From NCBI GenBank assembly GCA_027311945.1, contig DAICXZ010000009.1:178243-242242 (forward strand): 64,000 nt of DNA. The letters are read 5' to 3'. This stretch comes from Erythrobacter sp. Its GTDB lineage: Bacteria > Pseudomonadota > Alphaproteobacteria > Sphingomonadales > Sphingomonadaceae. Position 1 is the first letter of the stretch. Each line of letters begins with the position of its first letter. The notes beneath the pieces were generated by a model. That model worked only from the letters and a program-made list of their open reading frames with translations, was not told the DNA's origin and did no database searches. Positions 45,619 through 54,572 of this stretch are shown piece by piece. Made by a program: the position numbers and the translations under genes.

Positions 45619-45939
45619 TCAGAGATTGCTCTCAAGCCAGTTCTTGAGCGCATTCTTCGGTGCCGCACCCATCTGGTGCGCCACAACCTTGCCGCCCGAA
45701 AACAGCGCCAGGAACGGGATCGACTGAACGCCCATCTGTCCGGGGATATCGGGGTTCTCCATGATGTCCATTTTCACGATCTCGACCTTGCCTGCCAGCT
45801 CTTCCGAAATCTCTTCCAGTGCCGGGGCGATCATCTTGCACGGGCCGCACCAGTCGGCCCAGAAATCCACCAGCACGGGCTTGTCGGCCTCGATCACGTC
45901 GGACTGGAAGCTGGCGTCGGTTACTGCTTTGGTTGCCAT
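45619..45939 (-). CDS. trxA: Thioredoxin
   Basis: A 106-residue cytosolic disulfide reductase. The active site is WADWCGPCKMIAP with C31 and C34, and the conserved cis-proline segment is QSIPFLALFSGG. Length is that of TrxA. It lies 70 bases downstream of addA on the same strand, a widespread order, and is convergent with the phosphatase gene with only 10 bases between the stops. Confidence 0.97.
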   Translation of the reverse strand: MATKAVTDASFQSDVIEADKPVLVDFWADWCGPCKMIAPALEEISEELAGKVEIVKMDIMENPDIPGQMGVQSIPFLALFSGGKVVAHQMGAAPKNALKNWLESNL

Positions 45940-46009
45940 CGGGAATCTCCTTGTCTGGCGTGCAATCTAGTCATTGCCCATGGCGGGACAATATGCGGCA
46001 GGCATAGCT

Positions 46010-49000
46010 TTAGTCGGCCGCCGCAAAGCCGGGCTTGTGCGCTGCGAGCATCTGTTCGGGCAAGGCGATCAGGCGCGGAACCTGTGTATAGAGCACGGCG
46101 GCCTCCACCGTGCGGCCCGGATAGATCACCTCCAGCGCCGCGACATAGGCCGCCATCTGCGCCAGCGTCGATTGCGGCACCTCGGCAAGCCCTGCCGGAG
46201 GACGGCGCGCGGTCTTGAAATCGGCGACGACAATACGCTCAGGCGTCACCAGCAGCCGGTCGACCGTGCCCGCGACTACCTCGCTGCCGACCACGGCGGC
46301 GAGCGGTACTTCGGCCAGCGCCGCGGGGCCGAACAGGTCGCGCCAGTCCGGCTCGGCCAGCACGGCGAGCGCACGGCCCAGCATTTCCTCGCGCTCGGCC
46401 TCGGCAAGATCCGCGCCGTGTCGCGCGAGCCATGCACGGCCGCCAGCGGGCCGCATGTCCTCGAGCACATCGGGCAGACGTTCAAGCAGCGCATGGATCA
46501 GCACCCCGCGCCGCGCCGCAATCGCGGCTTGCGCCACCGGCAAGGGCGGATCGGCCCCGCGTTCCTCGGTCGCGGCTGAACTCGGCGCGAGCGGGCGCGG
46601 CGGGCGCGGCTCCTCACCGACCGGGGTGGTGGCCCAGCGCGGCAGCACTTCGGGGATCGGCAGCGCCTGCTGGCTGCGGTGCGGAAACTCGGGCGCGCGC
46701 TCGCCGCGTTCGGTGCGCGCGCCCCAGATATCGTCTTCAAGCGGATCGCCCGCGAACAGCGGTGCAAGGCGGGCATACCAGCTATCGGGCGCAGGCTCCT
46801 TCTCCAGCTTGCTGAGCGCGCCGCCGATAAACAGCGCCTCTTCCGCGCGCGTCATGGCGACATAAAGCAAGCGCCAATGCTCCTCGCGCTCGGCGGCCTT
46901 CGCGGCGTCGGCAGCCTCGGCCACCGGCCCCACGCGCTCGTCCTTGCCGAGCGGGAGCAGTGGGATCGCGCGGGGAGTGCCGCCACCGGGGGGGTCTTCG
47001 ACCAGCTGCAGCCCGCTCGCCATGCCCTTGTCAGGGTCGCCGCAGGCATCGGCGAGGATCACGATCGGGGCCTGCAACCCCTTCGAGCCGTGGACGGTCA
47101 TCACCCGCACGAAGTCACCGCCGCCCTCGGCCTCGCGCTTCAACTCACCCTCGCCCGCGTCGAACCAGCGGATGAACCCCTGAAGGCTTGGCGTGTTGCT
47201 GGCAGCGAACTGGAACGCGGCGTTGAGCAGTTCGTCGATGGGATCAGAGGCTTCGCTGCCCAGCCGCGCGAGCAGCTTGCGGCGGCCTTGCCACGGGCCG
47301 ACCAGAATCCAGTGCAGCAGTGCCTGCGGCACCTCGAAATCGGCCCTCCCGAGCAGGTCGAGCAGCATGGCCTCAGCCGCTTCGGCCTCGGGGTGAGGAT
47401 TGCCGCGCAGGTGCTGCCACAGGCTCTTGCCGCTGTCGCCGCGATAGCCGTGTTCGAGCAGCTGTTCATGGCTCCACCCGATCAACGGCGAGACGAGCAG
47501 GTTCGCCAGTTGCAGATCGTCGCCCGGCTGCGCGGCGAAACGCAGTGCCGCCATAAGATCCTGCACCGCCAGCGGCGCGGCGAGCCGCAGCCGGTCAACG
47601 CCCGCCACCGGCACACCCGCAGCATGCAGCCGCGCCACGATCAGCCCGGCCAGCTCGCGACGCTTGCGCACCAGCACCATGAAATCGCCCGGCGTGGCAT
47701 TGCGATGCCCGCCCTTGCTGAGCGCAAACCCGCCGTTCCACATGCGCAGGATCGAATGGGCGATCTTGTCCGCCATGCGCCGCTCGGGCTCGGACACGCG
47801 CAGCTCGGGGCCGTCTTCCTCGTCGCTATCGCCGACCTTGCCCGGCACCGGCGCCCACAGCGTGATGAGGCCGGGGCGCTGGTCGCCCACATGCGGCGCG
47901 GGGCGCTCGTCGAGCCCGAAGGCCTTGTGACCGATGGCGTCGATGGCCTCATCGACGAAAGTGAGCACATGCTGCGCAGTGCGGTAGGAGCGCCCGAGAT
48001 CGAGATCCTGCAACTCGCGCCAGCGCAGTTTCTCGCGCAACTGGCCCGCATTGGCGGCGCGCTGGCGCAGCTTTGCGGCATAGTCCTCGCGCTTGGAGAG
48101 GAAGTTGTCGGGGCTGGTGCCCTGAAAGCCGAAGATCGCCTGCTTGTAGTCGCCGACCACGAAGATCGTGCGCTGGCGTTCGCCCGCCGCGCCGATCCCG
48201 GCGAAGAAGTCGTCGGTCAGCGCGTCAATGATCGCCCACTGGCTGGCGTTGGTATCCTGCGCTTCGTCGACTAGGATATGGTCGAACTGGCGGTCAAGCT
48301 TGTAACGAATCCACTCGCCCTGCCCCGGATCGGCCAGCAGCGCGGCGGCGCGGCGGATCAGGTCGTCGAAGTCCACTAGCCCCTCGCGCTGCTTGGCCTC
48401 GTCCCATGCCAGCGCATAGCGCCGCCCGAGTTCGAGCGCGGGGGCGAGCATTTCGACCAGCTCAAGCAAGGCGGCCTGCTGGCGCACCTTCTCCAGCCAC
48501 GCCAGTGCATCGACCGCGACCATCTCGACTGCCGGATCGGCCTTGGCGAGATTGTTCTGATACTTGAGCAGGCCCTTGTCGTTGAACAGCTCGCCCATCA
48601 ACCCGCCGCAGGTGGCGAAGCGTTCTTCGGGCGAACAGAGCAGCCACTCGCCGATGAGGGCGGAGAACTTCTGCCCGCTCGCCGCACCCCAGCCATCGTA
48701 GGCCCACATGATCTGGCGCAGCAGCTCGATCCCGGCGCTGCCATCGGCGCAGGCTCCGGCATAGTCGGCAAGGCTGGCTTCGGCGGGCAGCCCGACCAGC
48801 TGCGCGACCCGGCCCCGCAAGGGCGGCTGCCAAGCGCCCGGCCCGAACCAAGCCTCCCGCGCAGCAGCACAGCGCATCAGCCACTTGCGTGCGTCTGCCG
48901 GGCCGAGCCTGACGGACAGTTCCTCCAGCGCAGCCATGGCGGCAGGCTCGCTCCGGTCCCATTCCTCGACCAGATCGGCCAGCACTTGCGAGGCGAGCAG

Positions 49001-49465
49001 GTCGCGGTCGCGATCCTCCATCGGGCGGGTTCCGGGCACCAGCCCGGCCTCGTTCGGGAAGGCCGCCAGCAACCATTGCGCAAAAGCGTGGATTGTATCA
49101 ATTCTAAGCCCGCCACCGGGGCAATCGAGCACGCTGGCGAACAGGCTGCGCGCCCGCGCAATCGTCTCAGGTGCGGCGCTGGCACCGATGGCGAGCAGGT
49201 CAGCCGCCAGCGCCTCGGCAGGCATCCGCACCCAGTTCGCCAGCACCTCGTTGACACGTACCGCCATTTCAGCCGCGCCCGCCTTGGTGAATGTGAGGCA
49301 CAGGATCTGATCAGGCCGCACATCGGGCGCGAGCAACAGCCGCAACACCCGCGCCGAAAGAACCTGCGTCTTGCCCGTGCCAGCCGAGGCCGACAGCCAC
49401 ACGCTGTCTGTCGGGTCGACCGCCAGCATCTGATTGTTCTGCAAAGGATAGACCGCGCCGCTCAT
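46010..49465 (-). CDS. addA: AddA subunit of the AddAB double-strand break helicase-nuclease
   Basis: An 1151-residue UvrD-type helicase fused to a RecB-type nuclease, the alphaproteobacterial replacement for RecB. Walker A is SASAGTGKTQVL (about 24-35). Further motifs are LTFTKAGAAEMA, HILVDEAQDTNASQW, GDYKQAIFGFQG, MTVHGSKGLQAPIV and VAMTRAEE. The nuclease signature RIVVADFKTARRPP appears close to the C-terminus. The ATG (MSGAVYPLQNNQML) shares ATGA with the addB stop; a longer frame in addB sequence is rejected. Confidence 0.95.
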   Translation of the reverse strand: MSGAVYPLQNNQMLAVDPTDSVWLSASAGTGKTQVLSARVLRLLLAPDVRPDQILCLTFTKAGAAEMAVRVNEVLANWVRMPAEALAADLLAIGASAAPETIARARSLFASVLDCPGGGLRIDTIHAFAQWLLAAFPNEAGLVPGTRPMEDRDRDLLASQVLADLVEEWDRSEPAAMAALEELSVRLGPADARKWLMRCAAAREAWFGPGAWQPPLRGRVAQLVGLPAEASLADYAGACADGSAGIELLRQIMWAYDGWGAASGQKFSALIGEWLLCSPEERFATCGGLMGELFNDKGLLKYQNNLAKADPAVEMVAVDALAWLEKVRQQAALLELVEMLAPALELGRRYALAWDEAKQREGLVDFDDLIRRAAALLADPGQGEWIRYKLDRQFDHILVDEAQDTNASQWAIIDALTDDFFAGIGAAGERQRTIFVVGDYKQAIFGFQGTSPDNFLSKREDYAAKLRQRAANAGQLREKLRWRELQDLDLGRSYRTAQHVLTFVDEAIDAIGHKAFGLDERPAPHVGDQRPGLITLWAPVPGKVGDSDEEDGPELRVSEPERRMADKIAHSILRMWNGGFALSKGGHRNATPGDFMVLVRKRRELAGLIVARLHAAGVPVAGVDRLRLAAPLAVQDLMAALRFAAQPGDDLQLANLLVSPLIGWSHEQLLEHGYRGDSGKSLWQHLRGNPHPEAEAAEAMLLDLLGRADFEVPQALLHWILVGPWQGRRKLLARLGSEASDPIDELLNAAFQFAASNTPSLQGFIRWFDAGEGELKREAEGGGDFVRVMTVHGSKGLQAPIVILADACGDPDKGMASGLQLVEDPPGGGTPRAIPLLPLGKDERVGPVAEAADAAKAAEREEHWRLLYVAMTRAEEALFIGGALSKLEKEPAPDSWYARLAPLFAGDPLEDDIWGARTERGERAPEFPHRSQQALPIPEVLPRWATTPVGEEPRPPRPLAPSSAATEERGADPPLPVAQAAIAARRGVLIHALLERLPDVLEDMRPAGGRAWLARHGADLAEAEREEMLGRALAVLAEPDWRDLFGPAALAEVPLAAVVGSEVVAGTVDRLLVTPERIVVADFKTARRPPAGLAEVPQSTLAQMAAYVAALEVIYPGRTVEAAVLYTQVPRLIALPEQMLAAHKPGFAAAD

Positions 49466-52437
49466 CGCTCGTCCCCGCGCCCTTGCCACTCGCCGAGCCG
49501 CATCAGGTGATCGTAGGTGTTGTAGCCCGGCGCATCGGGATTGAGGCCGGCGGTGAATGGCTCCTCGCCGAGAATCCAGCGGCCAAGCGCATCGTGCAGG
49601 TAGCGTTCGGCCTCGGGAAGGAAGTCCTCGGGCAAGATCCCCGAGCGCTTGGAGCGGACCTTCAGCGGCGTGGTGACATAGCCGAAGCCGGTCGGATGGT
49701 CCTTCACCTTGGCCTTGCCGAGCGACCAGTATTCGAAGGCGGTCGGATCGCCGGCAATGCCCGTAAACCCGCCGTCCCGCGCGATCAGCCCGAGCGTGCC
49801 GAGTTGCAGCGCATAGCCGTTTTCGACTGTCGGCCCCGTCGGCGGCCCGCCGGTCTTGTAATCGACAATCGCCAGCGTGCCGTCGGCGAGCCGATCGATC
49901 CGGTCGGCCTTGCCGTGGATGCGGATACCTTCGACATGAATCTCGCCCTTGGCCTCTATCCCATTGGGCAGCGGCTGACGCTGCGGGTCGGCCCCGATCT
50001 GCGCGGCGATCCATTGCAGAGCGCGCACCAGACGCGGCTTCCACAAGGCGCGCATCAGCGGGTGGGCATGCATCTCGGCAAGGTGCTGCTCGGCCAGCGC
50101 CTCGATCGCCCCCTCGCCCTTGTGCCAGCTTTCGAGGATCGCATGGGCCAGCGTGCCCTGCCAGGCGGCATCGGGCTCGGCGTCAAGCGCGTCCAAATCG
50201 CGCAGGCCCATGATCTTGCTGGCGTAGAACTCGAACGGATCGGACCGCAGCCGGTCAAGCTGGGTCACGGAAATATCCTGCCGACGTTGGTCCGCCGAGG
50301 GCATTGGCGCAGGCACCGGATAGGGTGCGATTTCCATCGGCGCGGGGTCGAGTTCGCGCGCCAGTTTCAGCGTCTGTTCGTCGCTGGCCGAAGCCGCCAG
50401 ATCGCCGCCGAGCAGCGCGCGCACCCGCAGCAGGAAGCGTGAGGGAATGGCCGGGCCGGAGACATCGCGCCGAGCGCGGGTCAGCACCACCTCGGGTGCG
50501 CCCAGAGCACCGGCAAGGTCATGCGCGGCAAGGCCGATGCGGAAGTCCGCCCCCGGCACCCCGAGCGCGCGCAACACGGCGGGCGCCAGGAGAGGATCGC
50601 TCGCCGGAGCGGGAGGCCAGGTTCCTTCGTTCAGCCCCCCACAGATGACGAGATCGGCCCGCGTCATCCGCGCTTCGAGCAGGCCATAGATCGCCACGCG
50701 GGGATGCCCCCCGAACAGGGGGCGCACGGCCACCTGATCGAGCAGGTCACGCAGCACACGCGGCAGCTCCTCGGGCGCGAGGTCCACCGGCACTTCGCGG
50801 GCATGCAGCCGCCATTGCTCGATGAAAGCTGACAACGCACGCCCGTCCTCGCGCGCCCACAAGGCCTCTCCGCACAGCGTTTCGCCCGCTCCGGCCAGAA
50901 GATCGAGCCACCCGGCAAGGCCCAGCGGCCCGGCCACATCCAGCAGCGGCACAAGGATAGGCTCGACCTCTTGCCACCAGTCGGCCACGCCAGCCTTCTC
51001 CGCCAGCCTGCGTGGTTCTTCCAGCCCCGAGGCCTTGCGCGGACCACGGAGCCGCAGTTCGAGCCGCCGAACCGCGCGCAGCCAATCGGCGCGCTCCTCG
51101 TGCCCGACCAGCGGATGGCCGAGCAGCGCCATCAGCGGCACTGGCGCCGCGCGCTCGGCCCCGACCTGCGCGAGCAGCAACAGCACGCGCCCTGCCGCCG
51201 TCTGGCTGAGCGGCACGCCCGCCGAATCGTCCGCGCGCACATTCCAGCGCCGCAAATGCTGTGACACCCGCGCGGCCAGCCCCCGGTCGGGCGTCACCAC
51301 CGCCACGCGCCGTTCGGGCACCGCCAAGGCTTCGCGCACCAGCAGCGCGATGGCCTGCGCCTCTTCCTCGGGGTTGCCGGCCTCGATCAGCCGCACCCCG
51401 GCAAGGCGCCGTTGTTTGGCTGGAAGCCCCGCCCACCGGCGGCTCGCCAGCGGCGGCAGGAACAGGCTTGAAATGGCATGGCTGCGTTCGGGCGGCCCCT
51501 TGGCGAGACCGGCGCGGTGCCACGGGCGGACCTCCTCGCGCGCAATGCCCATGCGCCCAAGCAGCAGCTTGAGGTGATACTGCGGGTGCGTGATCGCATC
51601 GTCGCGGCCGAACGGTTCTTCCAGAGAGGGGTCGCCCGCGTGGCCCAATTCGTCCCACACCTCTGCGTCCATCGACAGGTCGAAGTCGGGCAGGATCACC
51701 GCGCCCTGCGGCATATGTGCGATGGTGCGCAGCATCTCGGCCAGAGCAGGTGCGGCGCTGGTGACGCCCGCCGCGACAATCGGGTGTTCGGGCGGTGCCT
51801 CGCGCAAACGCCGGGCCGCCGCACGGAACAGCAGGTTGCGCCGAGCCGAAGTGTCGATCTCGCCGCGCTGCTCCAGATGGTCGCGCCACAGCAGCTGGAC
51901 CTTGGCGAACAGCGCGAGGTTGTTACGCCAGTGATCAGAGTTGGCGGCGAGGATGCCGATCACCCGCTCGCTCAGCAGGTCCTGCGGTTCGATATCCTCG
52001 ATCAGCAGCCGGTCGATCACCCGCCCGGTCTCGGTGGCAAGCCGCATCAGCGCTGCGCCTGTCGGAGCATCCTTGCCCTCGACCTCACCGATCAATTGCG
52101 CGAGCTTCAGGGTCCGCCGCACAGGGTCCGCCGCCGGGGGCACCGCCGCACCCGCGCCGAGCGAATCGAACAGCGGCCCGAGCGCCTCGTCGAGATCGAG
52201 ATCGCCCACCTGCACCATGCGCGGCAACAGCAGGCCGCTCGTCCCCATTTCGCCCGCATGGCGCACAAAAGCCTCGGTGATCGTGCGCGCGGCGCGGGTC
52301 GAGGGGACCAGCAGTGTGAGCCGGGCAAGTCCGAAGGTATCATCGCCATAACGCGGGACCAGCCCCGCCACGAGCGCATCGGCGAAGCCCCGGTGCGCGG
52401 CGATGGAATAGACGTGCGGTCCGGCCCGCTCAGACAT
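49462..52437 (-). CDS. addB: AddB subunit of the AddAB double-strand break repair nuclease
   Basis: A 991-residue partner of AddA. The C-terminal nuclease domain carries LADGTLAIVDYKTGGPP (D-x-K active site), with an upstream glutamate region. The N-terminal helicase-like half begins LTLLVPSTRAARTITEAF and has no GxGKT Walker A, so ATP-driven activity is probably supplied by AddA alone. I see no four-cysteine Fe-S cluster set as in Bacillus AddB. The start lies 8 bases inside murU and the stop overlaps addA by 4. Confidence 0.93.
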   Translation of the reverse strand: MSERAGPHVYSIAAHRGFADALVAGLVPRYGDDTFGLARLTLLVPSTRAARTITEAFVRHAGEMGTSGLLLPRMVQVGDLDLDEALGPLFDSLGAGAAVPPAADPVRRTLKLAQLIGEVEGKDAPTGAALMRLATETGRVIDRLLIEDIEPQDLLSERVIGILAANSDHWRNNLALFAKVQLLWRDHLEQRGEIDTSARRNLLFRAAARRLREAPPEHPIVAAGVTSAAPALAEMLRTIAHMPQGAVILPDFDLSMDAEVWDELGHAGDPSLEEPFGRDDAITHPQYHLKLLLGRMGIAREEVRPWHRAGLAKGPPERSHAISSLFLPPLASRRWAGLPAKQRRLAGVRLIEAGNPEEEAQAIALLVREALAVPERRVAVVTPDRGLAARVSQHLRRWNVRADDSAGVPLSQTAAGRVLLLLAQVGAERAAPVPLMALLGHPLVGHEERADWLRAVRRLELRLRGPRKASGLEEPRRLAEKAGVADWWQEVEPILVPLLDVAGPLGLAGWLDLLAGAGETLCGEALWAREDGRALSAFIEQWRLHAREVPVDLAPEELPRVLRDLLDQVAVRPLFGGHPRVAIYGLLEARMTRADLVICGGLNEGTWPPAPASDPLLAPAVLRALGVPGADFRIGLAAHDLAGALGAPEVVLTRARRDVSGPAIPSRFLLRVRALLGGDLAASASDEQTLKLARELDPAPMEIAPYPVPAPMPSADQRRQDISVTQLDRLRSDPFEFYASKIMGLRDLDALDAEPDAAWQGTLAHAILESWHKGEGAIEALAEQHLAEMHAHPLMRALWKPRLVRALQWIAAQIGADPQRQPLPNGIEAKGEIHVEGIRIHGKADRIDRLADGTLAIVDYKTGGPPTGPTVENGYALQLGTLGLIARDGGFTGIAGDPTAFEYWSLGKAKVKDHPTGFGYVTTPLKVRSKRSGILPEDFLPEAERYLHDALGRWILGEEPFTAGLNPDAPGYNTYDHLMRLGEWQGRGDER

Positions 52438-53146
52438 TCCTGAGCGCGTCTTCGGTCGGCGCGATCATTTGCGGGGTGCCGACCTCGAACCATTGGCCGG
52501 TGAACGGCAGGCCGAACAGCCGGCCCTCCTCGATCGCGCGGTCCCACAGGACATTGGTGGAAAACGGGCCTGCGGGCGCATCGCGCAGCAGGCGCTTGGA
52601 TACGAGCTGAATGCCGGTGAATACGAAGGGTGCCACGCGCGGCTTGTTGCGGCGGCGCAGGCGGCCCGCTGCATCCATGTGGAAGTCGCCCAGCCCGCGA
52701 AAGTTCACCGCCCCCTTGTGTGCGACGACCAGCAGCAGCGCGTCCATCTGTTCGGGGTCCCACCGGGCAGACAGGTCGGCAAAGCAGTTGCGGGGGCCGT
52801 CGAGCCAGATGTTATCGGAATTCAGGCAGAAGAACGGGTCGGGCAGTTGATCTTGCGCCAGCACAAGCCCGCCGCCGGTCTCAAGCAGCTGCCGGCGCTC
52901 ATCGGAAATCGTGATCGCCGGCGCCTTACGCTCGGCGAGGTGCGCCTCGAGCGTGTCGGGCATGTAGTGGACGTTGACCACCGCCTTGGCCACGCCTGCA
53001 TCGGCAAGCCGGTCAAGCGCATGATCGATCATGGGCTTCCCCATCACCCGCACCATCGGCTTGGGCATTGAGGCGGTGAGCGGGCGCATCCGCTTGCCCA
53101 TGCCTGCCGCCAGCACCATGGCGGTATCGGAAGCGAGCGTGGTCAT
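52430..53146 (-). CDS. murU: N-acetylmuramate-1-phosphate uridylyltransferase
   Basis: A 238-residue nucleotidyltransferase. The NTP-binding motif is MVLAAGMGKRMRPLTASMPKPMV with metal aspartate later in LNSDNIWLDG. Sequences of this type are often labelled mannose-1-phosphate guanylyltransferase. The preceding overlapping amgK makes MurU the better reading: AmgK phosphorylates MurNAc at C1 and MurU turns it into UDP-MurNAc, bypassing de novo synthesis and fosfomycin-sensitive MurA. The ATG (MTTLASDTAMVL) overlaps the amgK stop by 4 bases. Confidence 0.88.
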   Translation of the reverse strand: MTTLASDTAMVLAAGMGKRMRPLTASMPKPMVRVMGKPMIDHALDRLADAGVAKAVVNVHYMPDTLEAHLAERKAPAITISDERRQLLETGGGLVLAQDQLPDPFFCLNSDNIWLDGPRNCFADLSARWDPEQMDALLLVVAHKGAVNFRGLGDFHMDAAGRLRRRNKPRVAPFVFTGIQLVSKRLLRDAPAGPFSTNVLWDRAIEEGRLFGLPFTGQWFEVGTPQMIAPTEDALRNV

Positions 53147-54120
53147 ACCGTAAGTTTGCCCTTGCTGGCGCGGATTTCGTCCGGGATGTTGGCGTCGAAC
53201 CAGCGCGCGACCGGAGCCAGCGCCGGATGCGCCAGGTCGCGCTCCATCGCTTCCCAAACGCGCGGGATCATCGAGAGATAGCGCGGTTTGCCGTCACGCT
53301 GATTGAGGCGCGCGAAGATGCCGACGATCTTGGCGTTGCGCTGCGCCCCAAGCCGGGCATAGTCGGCCGCGAAGTGCTCGTTGCAACCAGCCTTCTGGCA
53401 ATAGTGTGCGAGCATCGCCGCCTCCAGTTCCTCCGACACGTCGCGCCGCGCATCCTGCAACAGCGACACGAGGTCATAGGCCCGGTGGCCGACCAGCGCA
53501 TCCTGAAAGTCGATCAGACCTTGCGAGCCATCGGGCAGCAGCATGATGTTCTCGGCGTGATAGTCGCGCAGCACGGTGACACCCGGCTCCTGCCGTTCGA
53601 GCAGCGGCGCCAGCACCTCTCGCCATGCCGCCGCGAAGCCTTCCGCATCGACCTCTATCCCGGCCTGCGGGCAAAACCACTCGGGCAGCAGCGCCACCTC
53701 GCGCAGATAGGTTGCCATGTTGTAAGGCGCGAAGGGGCCGGGCTCGCAGCGGTGCAAGGCCACAAGGGCATCGATCGCCTCGGAATAGACCCGCGTTTCG
53801 TCAGCCGGGTGCTCATCCAGCCAGTCGCGCATCCGGTCCAGCCCGAAATCCTCAAGCAGAACGAGCCCGCGCTCGTCGCACTGGGCATAGATCTTCGGCG
53901 CGCGCATCCCTCGCTCGTTGAGCCAGTGCGCGACATGGAGGAAGGGCCCCACGTCTTCTTGCGGTGGGGGCGCATCCATCAACAGGGCCGCCTTGTCCTC
54001 GCCGCGCAGGCGGAAATAGCGGCGGAAACTGGCATCGCCCGGCAGTGCCTCGATATCGGGCACAGCCCAGCCCGATTCCATCAGGAACTCGTGAATGCGG
54101 CGCGGGAGATTCTCGGTCAT
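53143..54120 (-). CDS. amgK: Anomeric MurNAc/GlcNAc kinase
   Basis: A 325-residue aminoglycoside-phosphotransferase-fold kinase. The catalytic loop is VLRDYHAENIML and the metal loop LIDFQDALVGHRAYDLVSLLQD; the N-terminal part has GDASFRRYFRL. Together with adjacent murU it makes up the AmgK-MurU cell wall recycling route known from Pseudomonas and Caulobacter. The ATG (MTENLPRRIHEFL) gives ATGA overlap with the tsaE stop. A longer frame inside tsaE is discarded. Confidence 0.9.
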   Translation of the reverse strand: MTENLPRRIHEFLMESGWAVPDIEALPGDASFRRYFRLRGEDKAALLMDAPPPQEDVGPFLHVAHWLNERGMRAPKIYAQCDERGLVLLEDFGLDRMRDWLDEHPADETRVYSEAIDALVALHRCEPGPFAPYNMATYLREVALLPEWFCPQAGIEVDAEGFAAAWREVLAPLLERQEPGVTVLRDYHAENIMLLPDGSQGLIDFQDALVGHRAYDLVSLLQDARRDVSEELEAAMLAHYCQKAGCNEHFAADYARLGAQRNAKIVGIFARLNQRDGKPRYLSMIPRVWEAMERDLAHPALAPVARWFDANIPDEIRASKGKLTV

Positions 54121-54572
54121 CGCCAACGCCCTAGCCAAGCTTGCCCCGGCTCGACAATCGCCATCCGGCCCCCTTCCCCGTTTTCGTCGCGAAACTGGAG
54201 CGTGATGGCGAGACATTGCGGATCCTGCGCAAAGCCACCCGCGCGCATCGGCCACTCGGCAATCAGCGCCGCGCCCTCGCGATAGTCGTCGAGGCCGATC
54301 TCGTCCGCTTCCGAGGGGTGCTCGAGACGATAGAAGTCGGCGTGGACCAGCGGCGGCGAAAGATGCTCGTACATTTCGATAATGGTAAAGCTGGGCGAAG
54401 GCACCTCGCCCTCGTGCCCAAGCGCGGCGATGATCGCGCGCGCCAGCGTCGTCTTGCCCGTGCCAAGATCGCCTTCGAGCGCCACCACATCGCCGGGTTC
54501 GAGAAGCTTGGCGATACGCTCGCCCAAGGCCTCCATCGCGGCAAGGTCCGGCAGAGCGAGTGGAGCGCTCAT
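54117..54572 (-). CDS. tsaE: tRNA threonylcarbamoyladenosine biosynthesis ATPase TsaE
   Basis: A 151-residue ATPase that with TsaB, TsaC and TsaD makes t6A37 in ANN-decoding tRNAs. Walker A is ALEGDLGTGKTTLAR (about 31-45), followed by the family PSPSFTIIEMY and HADFYRLEHPSEADEIGLDDY. Length is normal. It overlaps divL by 4 bases upstream and amgK by 4 downstream. The tRNA-Asn at 36.2 kb is one of its likely substrates. Confidence 0.95.
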   Translation of the reverse strand: MSAPLALPDLAAMEALGERIAKLLEPGDVVALEGDLGTGKTTLARAIIAALGHEGEVPSPSFTIIEMYEHLSPPLVHADFYRLEHPSEADEIGLDDYREGAALIAEWPMRAGGFAQDPQCLAITLQFRDENGEGGRMAIVEPGQAWLGRWR

